A stretch of DNA of 64,000 bases, taken from Phycisphaerales bacterium (GTDB lineage Bacteria > Planctomycetota > Phycisphaerae > Phycisphaerales > UBA1924). Position numbers and translations under genes: made by a program. Positions 18,724 through 28,277 of the stretch are shown here, in pieces; the first letter of the stretch is position 1, and each line of letters opens with the position of its first letter. The notes beneath the pieces were generated by a model. It made no database searches. It had not been told where the DNA came from and was given only the letters and a program-made list of their open reading frames with translations. The DNA lies in assembly GCA_020853975.1 (NCBI GenBank), contig JADYXW010000041.1, positions 1-64,000 on the forward strand. Direction: 5' to 3'.

Positions 18724-19365
18724 TCACGCGCCCTCCGGCTGGGTCCTGCCGCTCTCGAACGCTCGGATAGCGCAGTGCCCACCGGCGCAGACGAGAATCA
18801 TGCCGATGGTGAGCGCGAGGAGCTTGATTGCGCCGCCAACGAACGGCGCGAGCGCCCCGATCTGCTGGCGCCCCATCCAGAACGCAGCACCCAGCCCCCC
18901 CAGGGCAAGCAACGCAACCCCCGCCCGCAGGGCGTAGGCACGAGCCTGCGCGGTGCGTCGCAGCACCGCGTACGCGGCGGCTAACGCGAACAAGCCCGCT
19001 ACTCCAACCCGCACCGCCGCAAAGCCCAGCAGAGACGCCTGACCCCGGGTTTCGATGAGCGTGACTCCCTGGCGGTTGCCGAGCCAGGAAAGGACCGCAG
19101 ACGCAAAGACGGCCCCCGCTACGCAGGTGAGCGCGAGGCCCTGCCCTTCCTGGAACCGCCGACGGCTGAAGCCGACCCCGATCACCCCGGCCGCAACGAC
19201 GACGACCTCAAAACCGAACAATACCCAAGCGGGCCGGGGCGCCACGATCGACGCCAGAACCGCCATGACCGCCGCCCAAATGGCGAGCAGCCCGGACGTG
19301 GCCCCGACGGTACGGAGAAGCCATGAAGGCAGCGCGGTGACCTGCGGAAGGGCTGGCTCGGGCAT
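18724..19365 (-). CDS. hypothetical integral membrane protein
   Basis: ORF with about six hydrophobic segments. Confidence 0.55.
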   Translation of the reverse strand: MPEPALPQVTALPSWLLRTVGATSGLLAIWAAVMAVLASIVAPRPAWVLFGFEVVVVAAGVIGVGFSRRRFQEGQGLALTCVAGAVFASAVLSWLGNRQGVTLIETRGQASLLGFAAVRVGVAGLFALAAAYAVLRRTAQARAYALRAGVALLALGGLGAAFWMGRQQIGALAPFVGGAIKLLALTIGMILVCAGGHCAIRAFESGRTQPEGA

Positions 19366-19807
19366 TCAGGGACTCCGATGGGAGCGGATGAGATCGGCAC
19401 TCCGACCCCGCTCGGGTGATTGATACGCCCGGGAACCCCGGCGGGTTTGAGGGACCGAATAACCGGCGGTCGGATGAAGGCCTCCCCCCGGCGATGCCGA
19501 TGAACGTCATGGACGGCACTTGCCACCGAGGGACGACGCTTTGAGCCATGACATGCCAGCCCCGGCAGACCTGCAACTCCGCGTGCGCAAGATGTACGCG
19601 CGGGTGCTGTCGACCTGGGCAATGGACCTCATGTCACTCAGGCGGGCCGGGCTTGATCGGCCAGTATGCAGAGCGACAGCGGCGGACCTCCCAACGCCCT
19701 CGTACCGGTTTACGGGCGCGCGGGCGGGACGCTGGGCTGCAAGCCACGACGGTTCGCTTCTCTCCTGGAGGACGCGGCACGCGGCATGATCGAGAGGAGC
19801 GCACGGC

Positions 19808-22687
19808 ATGAGCGGAATTTCGACCGGCGTGGGGCTGTTCAGCGGGATCGACAGCGCCTCCATCATCCAGCAGCTTCTCAAGGTGGAGGCTCGCCCCCGG
19901 GACCTGGTCGCCGCCCGCGTTGCTCAGCTTCAGCTCCAGCAGACCGGGTACCTCGACATCAACTCCCGGCTTTCGGCACTCCGTGACGCGGCGAAGGCGT
20001 TCCGGGACAAGAAGACCTTTTCCACCCGCTCGGCGACCTCTTCGGATTCCGACGTCCTGCGGGGCACCGCGGGCCCCACCGCCGCCAACGGCACGTACAC
20101 GTTCCTCGTCGATCGCCTGGTGACGACGCAGCAGATGCTCAGCCGGGGCTTCGCGAACTCCGACGTCGCGGCGCTGGGCGCAACCAGCTTCAGCTTTGAG
20201 CCCGCGCACGCGAGGCTGGACACCGACGTGGCGTTGGCGGACCTGAACGACGGCGCCGGGGTCTCCCGCGGGCGCATCGTGGTCACCGACTCCGCCGGCG
20301 TCTCCGCGACGATCGATCTCTCTCGCGCCACCACGGTCGGTGACGTTCTGCAGGCCATCAACGACAACGGCTCTGCCCGAGTATCGGCGAGTGTGAGCGG
20401 CGGGCGGCTGGTCCTGAAGGACACCGCGGGGGGCGGCGGGACGATGACGGTCGCCAACGGCACGGGCTACACGACCGCGGCGAGCCTGGGCATCGCGGGT
20501 GCCGCTTCGGGCGGAACCCTCACCGGCTCGGTCATCCACCGGCTCCATGGTAACGTGACCCTCGCCAACCTTAACGACGGGCGGGGCGTCAATATCCGCA
20601 GTGCCAGCGGCACCGGTACCTCGGTCTGGAACTTCAAGATCTCAGTCAGCGGCTCCGACGCCTTCATCAACGTGGGCGACGTCTACGAAACGCAGAACGT
20701 CAATGGGGTAGATCAGCTCGTAAAGGTTGAGGGCGAGGTCTCCACGATGCAGGGGCTGGTGGACCGCATCAACGAGCAACTCGCGGATCAGGGCTTCACC
20801 GACGTCACCGCTTCCATCGATCAGAGCAACGGCAGGCTCGTCATCACCGAGAGCTCGGGCTCGCGGACCATCACGGTCTCCGAGAACCCGACGCTGGGCT
20901 CCACCACGGCGGCCGACCTGGGAATCCTCGGCTCTGCGACCGGCACCCTCAGCGGCAGCCGCCTGCTCGCGGGCCTCAACACCTCGCTGCTGCGCGGGCT
21001 GAATGGGGGTGCGGGGCTGACCGGCGACGGCAAGGTGTTCATCACCACCCGCAACGGCACCAACTATGACTTCGACCTCGACCTCGTAAACGGCAGCGTG
21101 GCCGAACTGATCGCCGCGGTCGACACGGCGACAAGCGGAGCGGTCCGGCTCTCTCTCAACGAGCGTGGCAATGGATTCGAGCTCACGGACCTGACGGGGG
21201 GTAGCGGCAACCTCATCGTCACCGGCAGCACGGGGGCCGACACCGCGGCATCGCTCGGGCTTTCAACGGGCGCTACGGGTGTGGCCTCCGCGACCGTCAG
21301 TGCGAACAACCTGCAGAGGCAGTACGTCAGCCGGTCCACGACGCTGGCGTCCGTGAACGCGGGCCGTGGCGTGGGCACGGGCACCTTCCGCATCACCGAC
21401 TCCACCGGCGTTTCGCAGACCGTGAACATCGACGCCAACACCCGCACGATGGGCGACGTGATCACGAAGATCAACGCCCTGGGTCTGAAGGTGAAAGCCT
21501 CGATCAACTCCACCGGCGACGGGCTGGTGATCAGCGAAGACAACACCTCAACCCCAGCGGGAACCCTGAAAATCAAGATCGAGGACGTCTCCGGCACCGC
21601 CGCGAAGGCCCTGAACCTCGCGAAGACAGCGGAGGACACGGGGTCCTCCAACTTCGTCGACGGGTCCTTCGAGCGGGTCGTCGAGTTTTCCGCGGCGGAC
21701 ACTCTGCAGCAGGTGATCGACAAGATCAACCAGGCCGGCGCGGGGGTTTCGGCGGCTCTGGTGAGAGACGGCGCGGGGGCCACCCCCTACCGGCTGAGCC
21801 TCACCAGCAGCTCAAGCGGGACCGCCGGGCGCTTTCTTCTCGACACGGGCTCATTCTCCCTGGCACCTCAGACCCTGGAACTCGGTCGCGACGCGCTCAT
21901 GTTCTATGGGTCGACGGACGCCGCCCGTGCGATCGCGGTCACCAGCAGCACGAACACGGTGGACACGCTGCTTCCGGGCGTGCGTCTTGACCTGGCCCGG
22001 CGCTCGGATGATCCGGTGACCATGACCATCGCAACCGACACGGAGGCGATCTTCTCGGAGATCGACGCGTTCGTGAAGTCCTTCAACACGGTGGTATCCC
22101 GCATCGCGGAGCAGACCAAGTACGTCGAAGAGACCCAGCAGAAGGGCGCACTGCTCGGCGACAGCACGATGCTGGAGGTCAGGTCCTCCCTCTTCCGCAC
22201 CATCCAGGCCGCCGGCATCGGCACCTCGGGCCGCTTCGAGACCCTCGCGGAAATCGGGATCACCATCGGTGAGGGCGGCTCTCTGAAGCTGGATGAAACC
22301 CGGTTGCGATCGGCCCTCGACGAGGACCCCGCCAGCGTCGAATCGCTCTTCACGACCCGCGAGCAGGTGCAGGACGCGGAGATCGAGGTGCCCGGGCTGC
22401 CCGGCGTCACGGTCCGGAACCCCAACGCGGGCAACACGTTCTCCGCCCTGGGCGTCATCGGCCAGATCGAGCAGCTCGCCACGCGGTTCATCGACTCCAC
22501 CAGCGGCGTGCTGACGGGCAGGACGAAGGCCATCGAGGAGCAGATCCGCCTGCAGCAGGCCCGCGTCACCGCCATGAATCAGCGTCTGTTGAGCAAGCAG
22601 GAGATCCTCCAGAAGCAGTTCCTGGCTATGGAGACCGCCATCGGCAAGTTGCAAACCCAGCAATCCGCCCTCGCCTCGCTGGGCTGA
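19808..22687 (+). CDS. fliD: flagellar filament capping protein FliD (with tandem insert modules)
   Basis: N-terminal GVGLFSGIDSASIIQQLLKVEARP and C-terminal IEEQIRLQQARVTAMNQRLLSKQEILQKQFLAMETAIGKLQTQQSALASLG; followed by fliS. Confidence 0.93.
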   Translation: MSGISTGVGLFSGIDSASIIQQLLKVEARPRDLVAARVAQLQLQQTGYLDINSRLSALRDAAKAFRDKKTFSTRSATSSDSDVLRGTAGPTAANGTYTFLVDRLVTTQQMLSRGFANSDVAALGATSFSFEPAHARLDTDVALADLNDGAGVSRGRIVVTDSAGVSATIDLSRATTVGDVLQAINDNGSARVSASVSGGRLVLKDTAGGGGTMTVANGTGYTTAASLGIAGAASGGTLTGSVIHRLHGNVTLANLNDGRGVNIRSASGTGTSVWNFKISVSGSDAFINVGDVYETQNVNGVDQLVKVEGEVSTMQGLVDRINEQLADQGFTDVTASIDQSNGRLVITESSGSRTITVSENPTLGSTTAADLGILGSATGTLSGSRLLAGLNTSLLRGLNGGAGLTGDGKVFITTRNGTNYDFDLDLVNGSVAELIAAVDTATSGAVRLSLNERGNGFELTDLTGGSGNLIVTGSTGADTAASLGLSTGATGVASATVSANNLQRQYVSRSTTLASVNAGRGVGTGTFRITDSTGVSQTVNIDANTRTMGDVITKINALGLKVKASINSTGDGLVISEDNTSTPAGTLKIKIEDVSGTAAKALNLAKTAEDTGSSNFVDGSFERVVEFSAADTLQQVIDKINQAGAGVSAALVRDGAGATPYRLSLTSSSSGTAGRFLLDTGSFSLAPQTLELGRDALMFYGSTDAARAIAVTSSTNTVDTLLPGVRLDLARRSDDPVTMTIATDTEAIFSEIDAFVKSFNTVVSRIAEQTKYVEETQQKGALLGDSTMLEVRSSLFRTIQAAGIGTSGRFETLAEIGITIGEGGSLKLDETRLRSALDEDPASVESLFTTREQVQDAEIEVPGLPGVTVRNPNAGNTFSALGVIGQIEQLATRFIDSTSGVLTGRTKAIEEQIRLQQARVTAMNQRLLSKQEILQKQFLAMETAIGKLQTQQSALASLG

Positions 22688-22749
22688 TCCCTCTCGCGCG
22701 GCGGCACGGCTGAACAGGGGCGCCGATTCGTCCGATAGATACCCCACCC

Positions 22750-23202
22750 ATGTCGACACAGTCAGCCAACACCTATCTTCGCACCAAGGTCATGACCGCC
22801 AGCCCCGAGGAGCTTCGGCTGATGCTCCTCGAAGGCTCCATCAAGTTCGCGAGGCAGGGTATCGAGGGCCTGGACGCGAACAATCCCGAAAAGACCTTCA
22901 GCGGTTTCTCGCAATGCCGCGACATCGTCTTCGAGCTGCTCAACACGATCCGTGACGACATCGACCCTGAGCTTGCCCAGAACGCGCGGGGCCTGTACTC
23001 GTATCTGTACCGCCTGGTCGTCGAGGCCCGGTTCGAGAAGGACCGTGCCAAGGCGGAGTCTCTGGTGAAGCTGCTCGAGTTCGAGCGAGAGACGTGGGTC
23101 ATGCTCATGCAGCAGCTCGCCGCGGAGCGGGGCACCACGCCCGCGGCCGCCCCAGAGAGCCAGGCCGCCCCAACCCGCGGTGTGATCAGCCTGCAGGCGT
23201 GA
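22750..23202 (+). CDS. fliS: flagellar export chaperone FliS
   Basis: NTYLRTKVMTASPEELRLMLLEGSIKFARQGIEGL...; adjacent to fliD. Confidence 0.92.
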   Translation: MSTQSANTYLRTKVMTASPEELRLMLLEGSIKFARQGIEGLDANNPEKTFSGFSQCRDIVFELLNTIRDDIDPELAQNARGLYSYLYRLVVEARFEKDRAKAESLVKLLEFERETWVMLMQQLAAERGTTPAAAPESQAAPTRGVISLQA

Positions 23203-23278
23203 GCGACGAGCCCGGGCGGCCTCCGGCTCACCACGGTCCTACAACTTTGGCATCCACACGCCCAGGGCGGAGGCTGCC

Positions 23279-23509
23279 ATGCCGGACGATTCTCTCCACT
23301 GGCTCGATGTTGACCTCATCGGCGAGGAGCTCGCCCGCATCCACCCCACGGTCGACCCGCTGCGCACGGGCTTCGTTCAGCTCAAGGCCCTGGTCACGAG
23401 CCTGCCGGGCTTTCGAGAGGAGCCCGGGCATCCGGTGAACGAGCGGATTCTGGAGGAGATTCAGCGATACTGGATCGAGGCCCGCGAGGCCTCCCGCGGG
23501 CGGGACTAA
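23279..23509 (+). CDS. iscX: IscX-like Fe-S assembly accessory protein
   Basis: LHWLDVDLIGEELARIHPTVDPLRTGFVQLKALVTSLPGFREEPGHPVNERILEEIQRYWIEA matches the IscX/YfhJ pattern (LkWtD..eIaeaL...PdvDP..vrFtdL...v..LegFdddP...nEkiLEaIq..WieE). Confidence 0.82.
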   Translation: MPDDSLHWLDVDLIGEELARIHPTVDPLRTGFVQLKALVTSLPGFREEPGHPVNERILEEIQRYWIEAREASRGRD

Positions 23510-23520
23510 CCTTCGCGCCC

Positions 23521-24141
23521 ATGCCCCAACCCCGCAAGCTCCACGACCGGTACTTCAAGCAGGCCAAGGCCGAGGGATATGCGGCCCGGTCCGCGTACAA
23601 GCTGCTCGAAATCCAGGAAAAGCGACGGCTGATCCGCCGCAATGACGCGGTGCTCGACCTCGGCTGCGCACCGGGCTCGTGGCTGCAGGTGCTCGACAAG
23701 CATCTTGGGCCAAAGGCGAGGATCGTCGGCATCGACCTTTCGGAAGTTTCCGCGGACCTCTCCGACCGGGTCGTGAGGCTCCGGGGGGACATTTTCGCGA
23801 CCGACCCGGCGGACTTCATGGCCGCGGCGGGCTTCCCGGACGGTTCGGAACGACGCTTCGACGTGCTGATCAGCGACATGGCGCCCAATACCACGGGTCA
23901 CGGCGACGACTTTCTGTCCGCGAGGCTGTGCGAGCGCGTGCTGGACCTGTGCGCCGGTCTGCTCAGACCGGGGGGGAACATCCTGATGAAGATTCTGGAG
24001 GGCGAGCCGACGCCGGGCGTGATCGCCCGGACGAAGCGGATGTTCGCGCTCGCGGGAACGACCAAGCCTCAGGCCAGCCGCGACGTCTCGAAGGAACTTT
24101 TCATCTGGGGCGAGGGGTTCAAGGCCCCCACGGCTGCCTGA
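23521..24141 (+). CDS. rlmE: 23S rRNA (uridine-2'-O-)methyltransferase RlmE/FtsJ
   Basis: DRYFKQAKAEGYAARSAYKLLEI, VLDLGCAPGSWLQVL, ISDMAPNTTGH. Confidence 0.92.
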   Translation: MPQPRKLHDRYFKQAKAEGYAARSAYKLLEIQEKRRLIRRNDAVLDLGCAPGSWLQVLDKHLGPKARIVGIDLSEVSADLSDRVVRLRGDIFATDPADFMAAAGFPDGSERRFDVLISDMAPNTTGHGDDFLSARLCERVLDLCAGLLRPGGNILMKILEGEPTPGVIARTKRMFALAGTTKPQASRDVSKELFIWGEGFKAPTAA

Positions 24142-24181
24142 GCGCGACGCTCGCCCCGCGGTTCTCGCCTTATGCTCGTCC

Positions 24182-26080
24182 GTGGAGTTTCTCGCGCCAT
24201 CCGCCATGGCCTTGGCTGCGGCTGCAGCTGGCCCCGTGCTGATCCTGCTCTACCTGCTGCGCCTGAGGCGGCGCCCGGTGCGTGTTTCGACGGTGCGCTA
24301 CTGGCCTCATGCTGTGAGGGACGTGCAGGTCAACGTACCGCTTCGGATGCTGCGCCCGTCGTGGCTGCTCCTGCTGCACCTGCTGATCGGGGGGCTCGTT
24401 GTCTGCGCCGTGGGACGCCCCGCGGTGCGCGGCGTGGGAGGGGGCGGGGGCCGCATCGTGCTTCTCATCAACACGTCCGCGTCGATGTCGGCCCTCACGG
24501 CCCGGCCCGGCGCGACTCGGCTGGATGACTCGCTCGCCCGCGCGCGGGAACTGGTGCGTGCGGACCGCGGGTCACCCCCGAGCCAGTTCGCGGTTGTTGC
24601 GTTCGCCTTGGAACCGCACGTGGTCTCCGGCTTCGGGGCCTCTCACCGGGCCACCTTCGACGCGCTCTCGGGCATTTCGGGCACGGACCAACCCGGCGAC
24701 CTCCGGGCGGCTCTTGAGCTCGCGGTTTCGCTGCTCGATGCGGTGGATGAGGAAACACCGCGGGGCGCCATCGCCCTCTTCTCGGATGAGGCCCCACCTA
24801 CCGAGGACGTGCCCGCAGCGGTGCGGGTCGAGCGGCTGGCATTCCAAGGGGAGGCGACTCCGCCAAATCTCGGAATCGTGACCTTTGCCGCGAGGCGCTC
24901 GGAAGCATCCTCAGGTACTGTCGATGGCCTGGTGGAGGTCATCTGGACGGGGACCGACCCAGCCCCGACCGTATTGAGCATCAGTGTGGACGATGATGTC
25001 GTGTCCCGCATCCCGATCATCGCGGCTGGGAACGGGGCAAGAACCGCTGCTTCGTTTCAGATCGCGAACGTGACCGGGGGCGTCCTCCGGGCCGCCCTCC
25101 CAGGAGGGGATGCCCTGACCGCGGACGACTCGGCGGCGCTCATGCTCGCGCCGGCGGCAGACCCCCGGGTGCTGGTCGTGTCTCCGGAGGGCGGACGGAG
25201 CGCGGCGCCGCTGGGTTCGGTGCTGCTGCGCGAAGTGCTCTCCGAACTGCGGACCTCAGGCATCGAGGTGGTCTCCGAGCGGGAGTGGCTCTCGCGGGGC
25301 TCTCCCACGCCGCCACCCCCGTCCCTGATCGTCTTTGACCGCGTGTCACCCAGCACAACACCTGAGTGCCCCTCGCTCACGTTTGGCGCGGATGCCCCCG
25401 GAAGGCCCGGGCTTCTCGGCGCTGGCGAAGGTGGCCCCCCGGGCGCCGTCTTCTGGGATCGGCGGCACGCAACGCTCAGGCACGTGAGCCTCGACGGCCT
25501 CTCGCTCGACGCCACTCCCCTCGTGACCCCGGTGGAGGGCTGGAAGCCGATCGCGCGGTGCACCGCCTCGCCCATCATCCTCTCAAACGCCGCGGACCGG
25601 TGGCCACGGCTGCTCGTGACTTTCGACCTCACGCGGTCAAACTGGCCTGTGCAGCCCGGGTTTCCGGTGTTTGTCGCCTCGGCCGTGGATTTCCTCACCT
25701 CGCGTGAAGCGCTCTCGCGAGGCGAGGGCTTCACCACGGCCGAGCCCATCGAGATACCCACGGCCCCGGGAACGAGCGTCTCGGTCGAAGGTCCGGACTC
25801 GGCAACCGCCGTCGCGGGCCCCGGAGCAGTGGTCGCGACCATCCCGCCTCTCGCCCGGGTGGGGCTGTACAGCGCGGGGGGAAGGTCGCTGGCGGTCAAC
25901 GTGCTCAACGCCTCGGAATCATCGCTCCACGGCCCCGCACGTGTCGCGCGAGCAACGAGTGGCGATGCCGCCCCCGCGAATCCCAAGGAACGGCGCGAGG
26001 TCTGGCACTGGTTCGCGGCCGGCGCGCTGGCACTGCTGTGCGTCGAGTGGCTTGTGTACGCGCGGGCCGTCCGCGTGTGA
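24182..26080 (+). CDS. BatA/VWA-domain membrane protein
   Basis: N-terminal BatA-like LYLLRLRRRPVRVSTVRYW; VWA-like LLINTSASMSAL...FAVVAFALEPHVV; C-terminal TM. Confidence 0.82.
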   Translation: MEFLAPSAMALAAAAAGPVLILLYLLRLRRRPVRVSTVRYWPHAVRDVQVNVPLRMLRPSWLLLLHLLIGGLVVCAVGRPAVRGVGGGGGRIVLLINTSASMSALTARPGATRLDDSLARARELVRADRGSPPSQFAVVAFALEPHVVSGFGASHRATFDALSGISGTDQPGDLRAALELAVSLLDAVDEETPRGAIALFSDEAPPTEDVPAAVRVERLAFQGEATPPNLGIVTFAARRSEASSGTVDGLVEVIWTGTDPAPTVLSISVDDDVVSRIPIIAAGNGARTAASFQIANVTGGVLRAALPGGDALTADDSAALMLAPAADPRVLVVSPEGGRSAAPLGSVLLREVLSELRTSGIEVVSEREWLSRGSPTPPPPSLIVFDRVSPSTTPECPSLTFGADAPGRPGLLGAGEGGPPGAVFWDRRHATLRHVSLDGLSLDATPLVTPVEGWKPIARCTASPIILSNAADRWPRLLVTFDLTRSNWPVQPGFPVFVASAVDFLTSREALSRGEGFTTAEPIEIPTAPGTSVSVEGPDSATAVAGPGAVVATIPPLARVGLYSAGGRSLAVNVLNASESSLHGPARVARATSGDAAPANPKERREVWHWFAAGALALLCVEWLVYARAVRV

Positions 26081-26113
26081 GGCCGACTCGGGCGGGCCCA
26101 CGCCGAGCCCCGA

Positions 26114-26851
26114 TCAGCCCAGCTCCACACTCCAGTACGCGTGGTCGAGGAACGCACGCCACGACTGGTACTTCTCGTTTCCGAGCCGGAGCATGATCAG
26201 GGGGTTTCGCTTCGGACGCTCGGGCTTGCGGATGAGCCGCATGTGCGCCTCGTCGGGCGTGCGTCCGCCCTTCTTGGCGTTGCACTTGATGCAAGCGCAG
26301 ACGAGGTTTTCCCACGAGTCACCGCCGCCCTGGGCGCGAGGGCGCACGTGGTCGATCGACAGGTCGCTCGTGGGATAGATGCGGCCGCAGTACTGGCAAC
26401 GGTTGCGATCGCGGGCAAAGAGGTTTCGGCGGTTGAGCTTCACGCTCTGCGCCGGCAGTCGCTCATAGCCAAGCAGTCGGATGATGCGTGGCACGGCGAT
26501 CTCGAACCGTACCGTGCGGACCCAGTCGTGGCGCTCCCGCTCCATCTCGCGAGCGAGCGCGGAGACCTCGATCCAGGACTCAAGGTCATAGGTCAGGTAC
26601 CGTCCCGCGCCGGCGCCGTCGGTCTCGACGTGAATGATCTCCGCGATGCTGCGCGAGAGCAGGCTGAAGGCGCGCTTCGCGGGCACGACACGCATCGCGG
26701 CGAACGCCTTATTGAGCACCAGCACCTTGGACCCGAGCCCGCCGGCTTCCGACGCCGCCAGCGCCGCCGCGAGGTCCGACGGCACCACCCCGGCGCCGTC
26801 CAGCGTCTCATCCCCACGACCACCAGCCGGTTCACCAGTCCTGCGGTGCAT
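26114..26851 (-). CDS. HNH endonuclease
   Basis: RDRNRCQYCGRIYPTSDLSIDHVRPRAQGGGDSWENLVCACIKCNAKKGGRTPDEA; start MHRRTGEP. Confidence 0.92.
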   Translation of the reverse strand: MHRRTGEPAGGRGDETLDGAGVVPSDLAAALAASEAGGLGSKVLVLNKAFAAMRVVPAKRAFSLLSRSIAEIIHVETDGAGAGRYLTYDLESWIEVSALAREMERERHDWVRTVRFEIAVPRIIRLLGYERLPAQSVKLNRRNLFARDRNRCQYCGRIYPTSDLSIDHVRPRAQGGGDSWENLVCACIKCNAKKGGRTPDEAHMRLIRKPERPKRNPLIMLRLGNEKYQSWRAFLDHAYWSVELG

Positions 26852-26876
26852 GACAGCGTCCCTCCGGGACGACCTA

Positions 26877-26905
26877 GTTATAGCGACGTTTGGGACGTGG
26901 TGCAA
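26877..26905 (-). promoter_or_regulatory. sigma70-type promoter for the HNH endonuclease gene
   Basis: Minus strand: TTGCAC - 17 nt - TATAAC, about 26 nt upstream of the ATG. Confidence 0.6.
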
Positions 26906-26936
26906 TAGCGCCCGCATCCGGAAACCCCCCGCGCGC

Positions 26937-27275
26937 CTAGGCACCCACCCGTTGCGGGTCCGGGAAGTCCCGGTAGAGTGCGCTCTGGAAGTCCGTGACC
27001 ATCGAATAGACCGGCATGTGCAGCCGCTCGACCTCACCCGTCCTGGTTGCCACTTCGCCAAAGGCCATGTCGAACTGGGCGAGGTCGCGGAAGGCGATGG
27101 AGATGTGGAACTCGCCCAATCCCGCGGGGCCGAACCCGAACTTCCGCCTCGTGATCCGCCACGATTCCAGCCGCCCCAGGTCCCGCAGGTGGCCCAGGTA
27201 ATGGCTGACCGCCTGACAGAACTCCAGGTCCTTTCGGCTGTCCTTCAGGTTGACCCAGATCTCGTAGTGGTTCAT
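26937..27275 (-). CDS. conserved hypothetical (possibly DUF6614-like)
   Basis: MNHYEIWVNLKDSRKDLEFCQAVSHYLGHLRDLGRLESWRITRRKFGFGPAGLGEFHISI... Confidence 0.65.
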   Translation of the reverse strand: MNHYEIWVNLKDSRKDLEFCQAVSHYLGHLRDLGRLESWRITRRKFGFGPAGLGEFHISIAFRDLAQFDMAFGEVATRTGEVERLHMPVYSMVTDFQSALYRDFPDPQRVGA

Positions 27276-27305
27276 GCCACAAGGTTACGCGGAATCCCCC
27301 GAGGC

Positions 27306-28277
27306 TTATGCCGGGGCGACGCCCCGTCCGGTGCTCCCGGCCAGCCGCCTCAGGACGGTTTGGGCAACGACAAAGGCGAGCAGAACCGCGGCGACGAGCA
27401 TTTGGACCGCACCGGGCGAAAGCCCCGGCTCATAGGCGGGCAGCACGAGCGCCAACCCCACGACGTGCACCCCGACCAGCGTGCCAAGGACCGAGCCCCG
27501 CCCTCCGGTAATGAGCGTGCCCCCGATCACGACAGAGGCGATGGCGTCCAGCTCCATGCCTTGCGATTGATCGTGGGACGCTGTGGGCACATAGAGCAGT
27601 GCGGCGATTCCCGCCACGCCCGCAAGCGCTCCGCTGAGCACGTAGGTCGCAACACGAACTCGCGCCACGGGAACGCGGCCGGAGCAAGCCACAGGGTTAT
27701 CCCCCAGGGCCCGGACCCATCTACCGCCAACGCCGCGGAAGTCCCAGACGATGGCACAGCCGGCCACACCAAGCACACAGAGTGAGGTTACGGTCGATTC
27801 CGTCCTGCCGAGGCTCCAGGCCCACCCCGGTAACTCTCCGAAGTAGCCGCGCTGCAGAGAGAGCGGCTCGGTGCTCAGCATCAGGGCCGCCCCGCGCGCC
27901 AGGAACATGCCCGCAAGGGTCACGATGAACGCCGGAAGCCCCAGTCGCTGCACCGCGAGGCCCTGGGTGGCCCCCGCGATGAGCCCGACGAGCGGCCCGC
28001 AAGCCACCGCGAGCGCGGGGGGCACCCCGGCCTGCGCGGCCCACACCGTCACAAAGGCGGAGAGGGTCGCCACGGCACCGACCGCCAGGTCGATCCCCCC
28101 GGCGATCACCACCCAGGTCATGCCGATCGAGACAAGGATCAGCGGGGCCCGCGAAGTCCAGAGGCCGGAGACGACTCCGGCGGCATCAAAGCCCGGGTAG
28201 CGGACCTCCGCGATGACCAGCATGCACACCAGCACCACCGGGCCGACCAGCGTTGGCAGAAGCGCTCGCCAGTTCAA
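27306..28277 (-). CDS. RbsC-type ABC transporter permease (BPD_transp_2)
   Basis: APLILVSIGMTWVVIAGGIDLAVGAVATLSAFV and VVIGGTLITGGRGSVLGTLVG are sugar-ABC permease signatures. Confidence 0.88.
   Translation of the reverse strand: MNWRALLPTLVGPVVLVCMLVIAEVRYPGFDAAGVVSGLWTSRAPLILVSIGMTWVVIAGGIDLAVGAVATLSAFVTVWAAQAGVPPALAVACGPLVGLIAGATQGLAVQRLGLPAFIVTLAGMFLARGAALMLSTEPLSLQRGYFGELPGWAWSLGRTESTVTSLCVLGVAGCAIVWDFRGVGGRWVRALGDNPVACSGRVPVARVRVATYVLSGALAGVAGIAALLYVPTASHDQSQGMELDAIASVVIGGTLITGGRGSVLGTLVGVHVVGLALVLPAYEPGLSPGAVQMLVAAVLLAFVVAQTVLRRLAGSTGRGVAPA

Noticed and set aside
19510-19535. Possible sigma54 promoter (TGGACGGCACTTGCC) before fliD
   Set aside because: GG-GC spacing is off by one from the consensus and the match is weak
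19520-19789. 89-aa ORF upstream of fliD (MPPRDDALSHDMPAPADLQLRVRKMYARV...)
   Set aside because: No recognisable family, overlapped by another frame of similar size; could be a real small gene but not supportable here
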